From Actinomarinicola tropica (GTDB taxonomy: Bacteria; Actinomycetota; Acidimicrobiia; Acidimicrobiales; SKKL01), in assembly GCF_009650215.1 (NCBI RefSeq), contig NZ_CP045851.1, positions 3,189,001 to 3,253,000 of the forward strand: a stretch of DNA of 64,000 nt, in the 5' to 3' direction. Shown one piece after another: positions 43,303 to 52,104 of this stretch; within the stretch, counting starts at the first letter, position 1, and every line of letters begins with the position of its first letter. The notes beneath the pieces are model-generated. The model was not told where the DNA came from. It searched no databases and was given only the letters and a program-made list of their open reading frames with translations. A program made the position numbers and the translations under genes.

Positions 43303-44284
43303 CGATCAGCACCTCCTCCCGCTTGCCGAAGATCCCCTGTGGTCGCCAGATCATCAGCGCCATGAGCACCCCGCCGACGAGCATGAAGCGGACCGAGGCG
43401 ACCTGCTGGCTCGAGAGCAGCCACTCCGGGATGGCACCGTTCGAGACCCCGAGCCGCAGCAGGCCCTCGGTGAACTGGACGATGAACCAGAAGATGACCG
43501 AGCCCGCGATCGGGCCGAGGATCGAGCCGGTGCCGCCGAGGATCATCGCCGTCCAGATGAAGAACGTCGTCTGGGGCAGGTAGCGGTCGGGCACGACGGC
43601 CTGGGCCTCGAAGGCGAGCACGATGCCGGCGAGCGCGCCGATCGCGCCGCCGAGGCAGAGGCTGCGGATCTTGAAGGCGAAGACGTTCTTGCCGAGCGCG
43701 CGCGCCGCGTCCTCGTCCTCGCGGATCGCCTTGAGGACGCGCCCGAACGGCGCGCGCATCAACGCCCACACGAGCGTGGCGCAGAGCGCCACCAACGCCC
43801 AGGCGACGACGATCACCCACGTCGAGCGCTCGTTGAAGCGCACGTCCCACACGCCGTAGCTGCCGCGGCCGAAGGGGTTGAGGCCGAAGAAGTCGTCGGC
43901 GAACCCCTGGATGCCGAACACGCCGCCGGTGAGGCCCTCCAGGGCGGAGGAGCGCACCATGATCCGGATGATCTCGCCGACGGCGATCGTGGTGATGGCG
44001 AGGTAGTCGGCCCGCAGTCGCAGGGTGGGGATGCCGAGCAGGATGCCGAGCACCACAGCGGCGAGCAGACCGGACGGGACGGCGAGCCAGAGGCTGAGCC
44101 CCGAGTCGACGACGATCGCGGTCGTGTAGGCGCCGATCGCCATGAACGCGATGTGGCCGAAGTTGATGAGCCCGGTGAAGCCGAAGTGCACGTTGAGCCC
44201 GATGGCGGCCAGCGCGTACGCGGCGGCCTGCACACCCACGGCGGCCCGGAGGGCGTCGGCGAGAACCTTCAGCACGTCGTCCAT
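43292..44284 (-). CDS. livM: LivM-type ABC transporter permease
   Basis: The 330-residue integral membrane protein has about nine hydrophobic segments and the Liv permease motifs AYALAAIGLNVHFGFTGLINFGHIAFMAIGAY near residues 22-53, and RAFGRVLKAIREDE-like loop MRAPFGRVLKAIREDEDAARALG near 185-207, which contacts the ATPases. It would form half of the membrane channel. The ATG overlaps the livH stop by one base (TGATG). It ends in RPQGIFGKREEV, the usual family tail. Confidence 0.93.
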   Translation of the reverse strand: MDDVLKVLADALRAAVGVQAAAYALAAIGLNVHFGFTGLINFGHIAFMAIGAYTTAIVVDSGLSLWLAVPSGLLAAVVLGILLGIPTLRLRADYLAITTIAVGEIIRIMVRSSALEGLTGGVFGIQGFADDFFGLNPFGRGSYGVWDVRFNERSTWVIVVAWALVALCATLVWALMRAPFGRVLKAIREDEDAARALGKNVFAFKIRSLCLGGAIGALAGIVLAFEAQAVVPDRYLPQTTFFIWTAMILGGTGSILGPIAGSVIFWFIVQFTEGLLRLGVSNGAIPEWLLSSQQVASVRFMLVGGVLMALMIWRPQGIFGKREEVLIGAR

Positions 44285-45606
44285 CAGCCGAACCGCTCCT
44301 TCACTCCGAGGATGCCCTGCGGCCGGGCGACGAGGATCACGATCAGCACCACGAGGGCGAACATCAGCTTCAGGTCGGGGGCGAACCAGTACGTCGACAG
44401 CTGGGTGACGAGGCCGACGACGAGACCACCGACCATGGCGCCGTACGCCGTGCCGAGGCCGCCGAGGACGACGGCCGCGAAGATCAGCAGGAGCACGTCG
44501 TTGCCCATGTCCCAGCGGACCGACTCGGCGAGGCCGAACATCACGCCGCTGAGCCCGGCGAGCGCCGCACCGACGAGCCAGGTCGCGAGCACGACGCGCC
44601 GCACGTCGATGCCGCTCGACTCCGCGAGGTCCTTGTTCACCGAGACGGCCCGCATCGCCGTGCCGATGCGGGTGCTGCGCAGCGCCCACCCGAACGCGGT
44701 GAGCACCAAGAGCCCCACGACGATCGTCGCCCAGGACTTCGGCGTGAGCGACAGCGGCCCGAGGTCGACCGTCTGCTGGAGGCGGTAGTCGGAGTACGAG
44801 CGGGGCTCGCCCCCGAAGAGGATGAGGTAGACGTACCGGACGACGAGGGCGAGGCCGATCGAGATGACCATCGCCGCGATGTCACCGGACTTGCGGCGCC
44901 GGACCGGTCCGAACACGGCGGTCTCGAACCCGACGCCCATCATGCCGGCGAGAGCGACCGCCACCAGGGCGGCGAGGAGGAGCGGGATCCCCAGGCTGTC
45001 CTCGAGCCACCACGCGACGAGCGCACCGAAGGCCAGGAGCTCGCCGTGGGCGAAGTTCACGAGGTTCGTGACGCCGAAGACCATCGACAGGCCGAGGGCG
45101 GCCAGGGCGATCATCACGCCGAACTTCACGCCCTCCGCGGCCAGGTTGAGGAGGCGGGACGTGCGCGACGGCCGGTTCTCGGCCCGGGCGTCGGTGCCGT
45201 CGCCGAGGGCGAAGAGGACGGTGCGGTCCTGCCCCGCGCGGACCTCCGGCGACAGCGACGTGCGCTCGGCGTCGCGCAGCTCCACGCCCTCGGGGAGGGT
45301 CTCCGGGTCGATCGTCACCGTGTAGACGCCCGGACCGGGCAGCGGGACCCGCCACTCGCCGGCGTCGTCGGACGTCGCGGTGCCGATCTCCGAGCCGTCC
45401 TCGGCGGTGACCGTCAAGGTCACGCCCTCCACCGGCTCGCGGTCGACGTCCTGCAGGCGACCGCCGATGGACTCGGCGCTCTCCTCTGCCGCAGGCTCCT
45501 CGCCGCCGTCGTCCTGCGCGGACGCCGACGGCGCGCACACGACCAGCGCGGCGAAGGCGAGGAGGACGAGGATCAGTCGCCGGGTGGGGCGATGGACGAA
45601 TGGCAC
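44284..45606 (-). CDS. livH: LivH-type permease with an extra exported N-terminal domain
   Basis: The 440-residue protein has two parts. Residues 1-30 form a signal-like hydrophobic segment ending SASAQ; residues about 48-130 form a carboxypeptidase-regulatory/Cna-B-like beta domain (GGRLQDVDREPVEGVTLTV, then GEWRVPLPGPGVYTVTIDP). The LivH permease follows from about 155 (ALAALGLSMVFGVTNLVNFAHGE) to the RPQGILGVKERFG end. Ordinary LivH has only the second part, near 290 residues. The start is a GTG at 45606. A TACTGT box on this strand lies about 70 bases upstream. Confidence 0.9.
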   Translation of the reverse strand: MPFVHRPTRRLILVLLAFAALVVCAPSASAQDDGGEEPAAEESAESIGGRLQDVDREPVEGVTLTVTAEDGSEIGTATSDDAGEWRVPLPGPGVYTVTIDPETLPEGVELRDAERTSLSPEVRAGQDRTVLFALGDGTDARAENRPSRTSRLLNLAAEGVKFGVMIALAALGLSMVFGVTNLVNFAHGELLAFGALVAWWLEDSLGIPLLLAALVAVALAGMMGVGFETAVFGPVRRRKSGDIAAMVISIGLALVVRYVYLILFGGEPRSYSDYRLQQTVDLGPLSLTPKSWATIVVGLLVLTAFGWALRSTRIGTAMRAVSVNKDLAESSGIDVRRVVLATWLVGAALAGLSGVMFGLAESVRWDMGNDVLLLIFAAVVLGGLGTAYGAMVGGLVVGLVTQLSTYWFAPDLKLMFALVVLIVILVARPQGILGVKERFG

Positions 45607-45676
45607 GGTGGGCGGCTCGGCATCGTCGGTCGGCGGGCACCTCGCGACGCGCCCGCGAGGCCATCAGGACCGGCAC

Positions 45677-45682
45677 ACAGTA
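45677..45682 (-). promoter_or_regulatory. possible -10 box TACTGT of the liv operon
   Basis: TACTGT reads on the minus strand 71 bases before the livH GTG. No matching -35 hexamer is obvious. Confidence 0.35.
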
Positions 45683-45750
45683 GCCACTCCCACAGGTCGG
45701 GACCGTACGGCGTCAGGTGCAGCCGCCGCGGCGGTGCCGCGGACGTGCTG

Positions 45751-46437
45751 CTAGGCCTCGATGCCGACCCGGTCGAGCACGTCGCCGAGCGGGGCGACCA
45801 TCCCGGTGTAGAAGGCGCCGAACTCGCCGTAGAGGGCCGACGCCGTGTCGTAGCGCATCGTGTAGACCGCGGCCTTGAGGTCGTCGGGGTGGACGCCGAA
45901 GAGGGTGACGCCCCACTCGAAGTCGTCGAGGCCGGTCGAGCCGGTGATCACCTGGAGGATCCGGCCCGCGAACTTCCGGCCCGACGCCCCGTGCTCGTAC
46001 ATGAGCTCCTTGCGCTCGTCGTACTCGAGCGTGAACCAGTTGGCGCCGACGTTGCGCCGCTTCGACATCGGATAGAAGCACCACGCCGTCTTGCCCTCCG
46101 GCGGGAGCTGCGGGTGCAGGCGCGCCTGGCGCATCTCCTCGGGCACGCCCTGCGCGTACTCGGACAGCTCGGTGAGCGACGTGTAGGAGTCGACGAGCTC
46201 GAGTCCGGCACCGACGAGGGCGGTCTGCAGCCGCCGTAGCCGCCAGAGGTCCTCGGACAGAGCCATGACCGCCAGGTCGGCCTTGTGCCCGAGCATCGCC
46301 ACGGGGATCGCCTGGTCACCGGCGGCCTCGGCCTCCTTCACGGCCGCCTCCACCTCGGCACGGCGCGTGTCGGGCGTGACCCGGAAGAAGAGGTGCAGCA
46401 CACCCCAACCGACGGAGGGCGACAGTGGTTCGGTCAT
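45751..46437 (-). CDS. hemQ: coproheme decarboxylase HemQ (chlorite dismutase family)
   Basis: The 228-residue protein converts coproheme III to heme b by two decarboxylations. It has Tyr122 in FYPMSKRRNVGANWF, matching the catalytic Tyr of HemQ, and His149 in LMYEHGASGRKFAGRI, the proximal heme ligand. The ending FEWGVTLFGVHPDDLKAAVYTMRYDTASALYGEFGAFYTG is also typical of actinobacterial HemQ. It is the last gene of an operon with fdhD and a molybdopterin enzyme; its start overlaps the upstream stop by four bases. Identification is firm. Confidence 0.95.
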   Translation of the reverse strand: MTEPLSPSVGWGVLHLFFRVTPDTRRAEVEAAVKEAEAAGDQAIPVAMLGHKADLAVMALSEDLWRLRRLQTALVGAGLELVDSYTSLTELSEYAQGVPEEMRQARLHPQLPPEGKTAWCFYPMSKRRNVGANWFTLEYDERKELMYEHGASGRKFAGRILQVITGSTGLDDFEWGVTLFGVHPDDLKAAVYTMRYDTASALYGEFGAFYTGMVAPLGDVLDRVGIEA

Positions 46438-48689
46438 GGCTCCACCGTACCGACGGCACCGAGCGGTTCGAGCGTCACGACGGCGTTGTAGTCGGGGATC
46501 GCGGAGGCCGGCTCGCGGTGCGCGGACCCGTGTCCGATCAGCGCCTGCCCCTCGGGCCACATCACCTGGAGGGTGCGGTGCGGCAGGCGGGCCAGGTGGA
46601 CGGTGCCGTCGAAGGAGCCGACGTCGCTCGCGAGCCGCACCCGGTCCCCCTGCGCCAGCCCGAGGCGCGCCGCGTCGGCCTCGTCGATGAACACGGCGTG
46701 GCGGCCGGCGCCGGTGAGCGGGTCGGTGTCGGACCAGACCATCGAGTTGAACTGCTTGCCGCGCCGGGTGGCCACGGTGAACGCCCCTTCGGGGAGCTCG
46801 GGGCGGCGCGGCGTGATGGCCGTGGCTCGACCCCGTCCGCTCGGCGTCGGGAACGCGCCGCCCGCGCACAGGTGCCGACCGCCCCACTGGACGGCGTCGC
46901 CGGTGTCGGACAGGTGCTCGATCCCGGCGTACGCGGGGACGACCTCGGCGATCTCGACCCGGAGGTCCCGGTTGGTCGGCCAGGAGAAGCGGTGGCGGAG
47001 GTCGGGGCGGACCCGGCCGGCCACGTCGGCGAAGAGCCGCCACTCGCTGCGGGCCTCGCCCACCCGCCGCGGGATCTCGGGCGAGAACGCCACGCGCCGC
47101 TCGGTGGTCGTCGACGTGCCGCCACCCTCCTGCTCGTAGCGGGTGGCGACGGGAAGGAGGATGACGTCGTCCCCGTCGACGAGCATCTGCGAGCTGACGA
47201 CCACGTCCTGGTGCACGCGGAGCGGCACGTTGCCGAGCGCCGCCTCCACCCGCGGCGGCTCGGGGAGGACGTCGAGGAAGTTGCCGCCGCTCGCCCACAG
47301 CACGTCGAGGTCGCCCCGCTCGGCCGCCTCGATCATCTCGGGGGCCGTGAGCCCCGGCTCCGACGGCACGTCGAACCCCCACTGCTCGGCGAGGCGTCCC
47401 GCGCTGGCGGCATCGACCGTGGCGCCACCGGGGAACGCCGTGGCGTAGGCGCCCATCTCGGCGCCGCCCTGCACGCCGGAGTGGCCGCGGATCGGCATCA
47501 GGCCGGCGCCGTCGCGCCCGACGTTGCCCCGAGCGAGGCCGACGTTCACGATCGCCCGGACGCCGTCCACGCTGTCGCGGTGCTGGGTGATCCCCATCGA
47601 CCACACGAGGACGGCGGACCCGGCCGCGGCGTACTCGTCGACGAACGCCTCGACGTGGTCGTGCGTCAGGCCCGCCTGGTCGAGGAGGTCGTCGAGGTCC
47701 TGGTCGGCCAGCGCGGCGACGAGCTCGTCCCAGCCCTCGACGTGGGCCGCGACCCACTCGCGATCGACGGCGTCCCGGCGCAGCATCACCTTCAGGACGG
47801 CGTTGGCGAAGGCGACGTCCCCGCCGGGCCGGACCGGCACGTGCAGGTCGCACATCCTGGTGCCGAACAGCGCCGACTCGACGTTGGACGGCACCCAGTA
47901 GCGCTCGAGCCCGGGCTCCAGGTACGGGTTGACGACGACGACGCGGCACCCACGTCGGCGAGCCAGGTAGAGGTACTTCATGAACACCGGCTGGTTGTTG
48001 GCCGGGTTCGTCCCCCACAGCACGACGAGGTCGCTCTCGATCACGTCCTGCAACGAGCAGGTCGACGCCGCCACGCCGATCGTCTCCTTCAGGCCGAGCG
48101 TGGACGGGGCGTGGCAGACCCGCGCCGCCGAGTCGACCGACGAGATGCCCATGGCCCGCGCCGCCTTCCCCGCCACGTAGTACGTCTCGTTGGTGAGGCC
48201 ACGGCTGGTCAGGTAGATCGCCGAGCGCTCGGGCGGCGCCGTCCGCAGCCCGTCGGCCAGCGCGTCGAGCGCCTCGTCCCAGGTGATCCGTCGGAAGCCG
48301 GGCTCGCCCCGCCGTCGGCGCATCGGGTGGGCGAGGCGTCCCATGCGGCGCAGCTCGGTGCCCGATCGGCGACGGAGGGGGCCCACGTCGGAGAGCAGGT
48401 CCTCGTCGAGCGGGTCGGCGGTGTTGACCTCGAGGAGGCGCAGGCGGGTGGTGCACAGGTGCACCCCGTCGATCGTCCAGTCGTGGAAGCCGGCGACCCC
48501 GAGGGCGCAGCCGTCGCACACCCCCTTGCGCAGCACCTTCATCGCGTACGCCGGACGGCGGAGGTTGTCGACCGCGACCTCGAGCATCTCGCGGTAGTGG
48601 TTCGGCTTCTGCTGGCCGATCCCGTTCGGGGAGAGGCCCACCCACAGCTCGGGGTGGAGGCGTCGACGGCTCCTCTCCGGCCGGGTCAT
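46434..48689 (-). CDS. molybdopterin oxidoreductase, FdhF/YdeP-like alpha subunit
   Basis: The 751-residue molybdenum or tungsten enzyme begins with an N-terminal part holding VCDGCALGVAGFHDW (about 57-71) as the only clear Cys pair, then the domain ITWDEALDALADGL, RVCHAPSTLGLKETIGVAASTCSL, VLWGTNPANNQPVFMKYLYLARRRG and a C-terminal MoCo-binding barrel with FNSMVWSDTDPLTGAGRHAVFI. The family includes YdeP and FdhF-like proteins of unclear substrate. No Fe-S rich four-Cys site is visible. It sits between fdhD and hemQ with four-base overlaps on both sides. Confidence 0.88.
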   Translation of the reverse strand: MTRPERSRRRLHPELWVGLSPNGIGQQKPNHYREMLEVAVDNLRRPAYAMKVLRKGVCDGCALGVAGFHDWTIDGVHLCTTRLRLLEVNTADPLDEDLLSDVGPLRRRSGTELRRMGRLAHPMRRRRGEPGFRRITWDEALDALADGLRTAPPERSAIYLTSRGLTNETYYVAGKAARAMGISSVDSAARVCHAPSTLGLKETIGVAASTCSLQDVIESDLVVLWGTNPANNQPVFMKYLYLARRRGCRVVVVNPYLEPGLERYWVPSNVESALFGTRMCDLHVPVRPGGDVAFANAVLKVMLRRDAVDREWVAAHVEGWDELVAALADQDLDDLLDQAGLTHDHVEAFVDEYAAAGSAVLVWSMGITQHRDSVDGVRAIVNVGLARGNVGRDGAGLMPIRGHSGVQGGAEMGAYATAFPGGATVDAASAGRLAEQWGFDVPSEPGLTAPEMIEAAERGDLDVLWASGGNFLDVLPEPPRVEAALGNVPLRVHQDVVVSSQMLVDGDDVILLPVATRYEQEGGGTSTTTERRVAFSPEIPRRVGEARSEWRLFADVAGRVRPDLRHRFSWPTNRDLRVEIAEVVPAYAGIEHLSDTGDAVQWGGRHLCAGGAFPTPSGRGRATAITPRRPELPEGAFTVATRRGKQFNSMVWSDTDPLTGAGRHAVFIDEADAARLGLAQGDRVRLASDVGSFDGTVHLARLPHRTLQVMWPEGQALIGHGSAHREPASAIPDYNAVVTLEPLGAVGTVEP

Positions 48690-49489
48690 CCCTCGAGCTC
48701 CGGCCCGGCGTAGATCCGTAGCGCGCCGTCACGCGCGAAGCCGGCCAGGGTCATGCCCGCCCGACGTGCGGTCCGCACCGCGAGGGCCGAGGGGGCGCTG
48801 ACCGCGACGACCGCGGGGAACCCCGCGGCCCACGCCTTCTGGACCATCTCGAACGACGCTCGACCGCTGACGGCAAGCCCGAGCCCCGCAGCCGGGAGCC
48901 GCCCGTCGAGCAGGAGGCGCCCGACGACCTTGTCGACGGCGTTGTGGCGACCGATGTCCTCGCGCGCGACCGCGACGTGGCCCGTGGCGTCGAACGCCGC
49001 CGCCGCGTGGACCGCCCCGGTCGCATCGAACAGGCCCTGGTGCTCCCGCATCGCTTCGGGGACCCCCGCGAGGACCTCCGGGCGGAACGCGTCGGCCCCG
49101 GGGATCGGCCCGATGCGGTCGACCAGGTCGTCGATCGAGTCGGAGCCGCAGAGCCCGCACGACGACGACGATGCGGTGAGCCGGGGCGCCGGCGTCGGCG
49201 CACGGCCACGGGTCGAGACGCTGACGACGTTGAAGCCGGTCTCGACCGCCGACCCCGTGGCGCAGTAGCGGATGGTCTCGACCGGGGCCCCGGCGAGCAG
49301 GCCCTCGGCGTGGCACCACCCCGCGGCGAGCTCGAAGTCGTGGCCCGGCGTGCGCATCGTGGTGGCGACGAGGACGTCGTCGAGGCGGATCTCGAGCGGC
49401 TCCTCGACCACGAGCTGGTCCGGGCGGCGACCGCCGACGTCCCCGTCGAAGGTGCGGGTGAGGAACGTCTCGGTCCGGCCACGAGCCAC
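48686..49489 (-). CDS. fdhD: formate dehydrogenase accessory sulfurtransferase FdhD
   Basis: The 267-residue protein passes sulfur to the molybdenum cofactor of FdhF-type enzymes. The CGLCG motif (Cys111 and Cys114) is present in SSSSCGLCGSD, and AREDIGRHNAVDKVVGRLLL and SGRASFEMVQKAWAAGFPAVVAVSAPSALAV follow as usual. It is first in the operon and overlaps the oxidoreductase gene by four bases, which supports its role for that enzyme. ATG or GTG at 49489; the GTG there lacks a strong ribosome binding site. Confidence 0.94.
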   Translation of the reverse strand: MARGRTETFLTRTFDGDVGGRRPDQLVVEEPLEIRLDDVLVATTMRTPGHDFELAAGWCHAEGLLAGAPVETIRYCATGSAVETGFNVVSVSTRGRAPTPAPRLTASSSSCGLCGSDSIDDLVDRIGPIPGADAFRPEVLAGVPEAMREHQGLFDATGAVHAAAAFDATGHVAVAREDIGRHNAVDKVVGRLLLDGRLPAAGLGLAVSGRASFEMVQKAWAAGFPAVVAVSAPSALAVRTARRAGMTLAGFARDGALRIYAGPELEG

Positions 49490-49527
49490 CCGTCGAGGCT
49501 ACCGGCGCCGCCCCGGCTCCTCTCGCG

Positions 49528-49899
49528 CTACGGGGACGGCTCGGGCGGGGCGGGGAACCGCTCGAGCAGGGCAGCGCGGATCTCGTGGTGGCGGAGCAAG
49601 AAGGTGCGCTCGTCCAGGCGCTTGCGTCGCATCCACCCGGTGACCTCGTCGTTGCACTTGCTCGCGTTGCACGACCGGCAGGCCGGCACGACGTTGTCGA
49701 GCGTGTAGCGCCCACCCCGGGAGAGGGCGAGCACGCAGTCCTTCTGGAGGGCACCGTCGGCCGCTCCGCAGTAGGCGCACCCGCCCCACGCCTCGGTGAG
49801 CGCCGCCCACTGCGCAGCGTCGAGGTCGTGGTCCACCCGGGCCATCCGCCGTCGGCGCTTGCGCGCCGCGCGCGCCCGTCGACTCCGATCCACCGGCAT
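49528..49899 (-). CDS. HNH endonuclease family protein
   Basis: The 123-residue protein has an Arg-rich start and an HNH-like module: GGCAYCGAADGALQKDCVLALSRGG, then YTLDNVVPACRSCNASKCND. The CxxC pairs (at about residues 41-44 and 74-77) would bind zinc; the usual catalytic His is replaced by the context DCVLALSRGG, so activity is uncertain. It resembles small orphan HNH proteins of actinobacteria. The ATG at 49899 lies six bases after TACTCT, without a ribosome binding site. Confidence 0.75.
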   Translation of the reverse strand: MPVDRSRRARAARKRRRRMARVDHDLDAAQWAALTEAWGGCAYCGAADGALQKDCVLALSRGGRYTLDNVVPACRSCNASKCNDEVTGWMRRKRLDERTFLLRHHEIRAALLERFPAPPEPSP

Positions 49900-49905
49900 G
49901 TCCGG

Positions 49906-49911
49906 AGAGTA
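49906..49911 (-). promoter_or_regulatory. -10 box TACTCT, leaderless start
   Basis: On the minus strand TACTCT ends six bases before the ATG at 49899 and no ribosome binding site is present. Confidence 0.55.
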
Positions 49912-50019
49912 GGCCCGTACGTCCGCCCGACCGGGTGATCGCCGCCTTCCCACGACCCCGCGGGGGCGATCGCGCCAGCCCGTGGGCGACATCGCCCCCG
50001 CAAGCCGCAGACTGGGTCC

Positions 50020-51222
50020 GTGCGCACGAGGAGAGCAGCCGTCCCTGCGGTCGTCTGGATCGGGTTCGCGGCGTTCATCGGGCTCGGCCTGCCGGAGGCG
50101 ACCCTCGGCGTCACGTGGCCCTCGATCCGCTCCGAGATGGACCGCCCGCTCTCCGCCCTCGGCCTCCTGCTCGGTTCGCTCACGGTGGGCTACCTGCCGG
50201 CCAGCGTGCTGTCCGGCCGCATCGTGTCCCGCGTCGGCGCCGGTCGGATGCTCGCCGGCGCGAGCGCGGTCTACGTGGCGTCCCTGTCGCTCTACCTGTT
50301 CGGGCCGACCTTCCCGTTCCTCGTCCTCGGCTCGCTCCTCGGCGGGGTCGCCGCGGGCGCGATCGACCCGGGCATCAACGCCCACTTCGCCGTCCACCAC
50401 GGCACCCGGGCGATGAACCTGCTCCACGCCAGCTTCGGCATCGGCGCGACCGGCGGACCGTTCATCGCCACCGTCGTGCTCGACGCCGGCGGCTCGTGGC
50501 GGATCCCCTACGCCGTGTACCTGCTCGTCCAGGCGGGGCTCCTACTGGCCTTCCTCGTGACGCGGGACGACTGGATGGCCCGCCCGCAGGAGGACGACGT
50601 CGACGTCGTGTCGACGACCGCCGATGGACAGCTGCGGCACGGGCTCGCCAGCCCCGTCGTCGTCCTGTCCGTGCTGAGCTTCTTCGTCTACACCGGCCTC
50701 GAGGTGGGTGCGGGGGTGCTGGCGTTCTCGCTGCTGACGGAGGGGCGCGGGATGGAGGACAGGGCGGCCGGCCTCTGGGCGACGTCGTTCTGGGCGGGGG
50801 TGACGGCCGGCCGTGCGCTCCTCGGCGTCGTGGGGCGCGACCTCCGCGCCGAGACGGTGATGACGGGCGGGATCGTCGGCGCACTCGTCAGCACCGCGCT
50901 CATCTGGGTCGACCCGGGAGGTGCCGGCGCCGTCGGCTTCCCCCTGCTCGGGCTGAGCCTCGCCGGGGTGTTCCCGAGCCTGGTGCTCCTCACGCCGCGT
51001 CGGGTGGGCGCGGCACGGACCGCGGACGTCGTCGGGCTCCAGTTCTCGGTGGCCGCGATCGGCGCCTCGGGGCTGCCGGCGGCGATCGGCGTGCTCGCCG
51101 AGGCCGACCTCGAGCGGGTCGGTCCCTCGCTCCTCGCGTTGGCGGTCGTGCTCGCCGTCCTCGACGGCACGCTCCGGCGGATCAGTCGACCCGCTGCAGC
51201 TCGGCCGAGAGGTGGTGGGTGA
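50020..51222 (+). CDS. MFS transporter
   Basis: The 400-residue protein has twelve hydrophobic segments in two sets of six, with GFAAFIGLGLPEATLGVTWPSIR at the start and loops such as SGRIVSRVGAGRML (about residues 64-77), the MFS loop 2-3 pattern. The ASFGIGATGGPFIATVVLD region is typical of sugar-type MFS proteins such as FucP relatives. The substrate is unknown. A GTG at 50020 with ACTGGGT just upstream suggests a leaderless start. Its last 41 bases overlap the facing nitrobindin-like gene. Confidence 0.88.
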   Translation: MRTRRAAVPAVVWIGFAAFIGLGLPEATLGVTWPSIRSEMDRPLSALGLLLGSLTVGYLPASVLSGRIVSRVGAGRMLAGASAVYVASLSLYLFGPTFPFLVLGSLLGGVAAGAIDPGINAHFAVHHGTRAMNLLHASFGIGATGGPFIATVVLDAGGSWRIPYAVYLLVQAGLLLAFLVTRDDWMARPQEDDVDVVSTTADGQLRHGLASPVVVLSVLSFFVYTGLEVGAGVLAFSLLTEGRGMEDRAAGLWATSFWAGVTAGRALLGVVGRDLRAETVMTGGIVGALVSTALIWVDPGGAGAVGFPLLGLSLAGVFPSLVLLTPRRVGAARTADVVGLQFSVAAIGASGLPAAIGVLAEADLERVGPSLLALAVVLAVLDGTLRRISRPAAARPRGGG

Positions 51223-51670
51223 GCGGCTGCCCCATCGCGGCCATCCGCACGTCGTAGCGGAGGGTGTCGTGGTGGATCCGGAACGTCCGCTCCATCACCT
51301 CGACGTGCTTGGCGGTCGTGGTGCGGGAGATCGTCGTGCTGCGGAGCTGGATGATCCCCTCGTCGACCGTGCCCTCGTAGACCTCGGCGATGCCGGTCGG
51401 CTGCGCGAGGACCACCTCCACCCGGTCGGGGAGGACCGGGCGCCAGAACCCCGACTCGGCGTGCATCGGGGTGGTCGTGCCGGGCACGACCGTCTGCTGC
51501 CGGTAGGCGAGGAAGGGCTTGCCGTTCGTCTCGAACTGGACGGCCTCCTCGTAGGAGAAGTCGTCGATCCCCGGGTACGAGCCGTCGCCGCGTCCGTGCC
51601 AGGTGCCGAGGAGCGGCACCAGGTCGCGGCAGTCGGGGTGGACCCCCTCGGGGAGAGCTCGGTGCGGCAC
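51182..51670 (-). CDS. nitrobindin-like FABP family protein
   Basis: The 162-residue beta-barrel protein has the nitrobindin pattern LLGTWHGRGDGSYPGI (about residues 20-35) near the start, PMHAESGFWRP near 68-78, and a His in the late MAAMGQPLTHHLSAEL, the region of the heme-ligand His. Nitrobindins bind ferric heme and may handle peroxynitrite. It starts one base after the ArsC-like stop, so the two are co-transcribed. The end overlaps the MFS gene by 41 bases. Confidence 0.88.
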   Translation of the reverse strand: MPHRALPEGVHPDCRDLVPLLGTWHGRGDGSYPGIDDFSYEEAVQFETNGKPFLAYRQQTVVPGTTTPMHAESGFWRPVLPDRVEVVLAQPTGIAEVYEGTVDEGIIQLRSTTISRTTTAKHVEVMERTFRIHHDTLRYDVRMAAMGQPLTHHLSAELQRVD

Positions 51671-51671
51671 G

Positions 51672-52025
51672 TCAGTCGATGAGGTCGTTCACGAGCTCCG
51701 GCGGCCGGCCGAGGACGACCCGGTCGCCCTTGACCGCGACCGGTCGTTCCATCAGGCGCGGGTGCTCGAGCAGCAGCTCGATGACGGCGTCGCGGGTGGT
51801 GTAGTCCGCTGCATCGAGGCCCAGGTCCTTGAAGTGCTTGTCCTTGCGGACGAGCTCGGCCGGGTCACGGTCGAGGTGGTCGACGATGTGCTCGAGCTCG
51901 GCCCGGGTCGGCGGATGGTCGAGGTAGCGGACGACCTCGGGATCGGCGCCGGCGGCCTGCAGGATGTCGAGGGCCGAGCGGGACTTCGAGCACTGGGGGT
52001 TGTGGAGCAGTCGGATCTCGGTCAC
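51672..52025 (-). CDS. arsC: ArsC family (arsenate reductase-like, glutaredoxin type) protein
   Basis: The 117-residue protein has HNPQCSKSRSALDIL near residues 8-22 with the conserved CxxS, the later EVVRYLDHPPTRAELEHIVDHL, and the RPVAVKGDRVVLGRPPE segment, all features of ArsC/Spx-like reductases. The Cys in PQCSKS is the likely catalytic one. It may reduce arsenate or a disulfide. It starts with ATG at 52025, and its downstream neighbour begins one base after its stop. Confidence 0.88.
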   Translation of the reverse strand: MTEIRLLHNPQCSKSRSALDILQAAGADPEVVRYLDHPPTRAELEHIVDHLDRDPAELVRKDKHFKDLGLDAADYTTRDAVIELLLEHPRLMERPVAVKGDRVVLGRPPELVNDLID

Positions 52026-52104
52026 GGCACCGATGGTAGGCGGATGGCTGCGCGCCTAGAGTCGCCGCACCGGCGGTCTGCGTGGGCAACTCGAAGGAGC
52101 GAGG

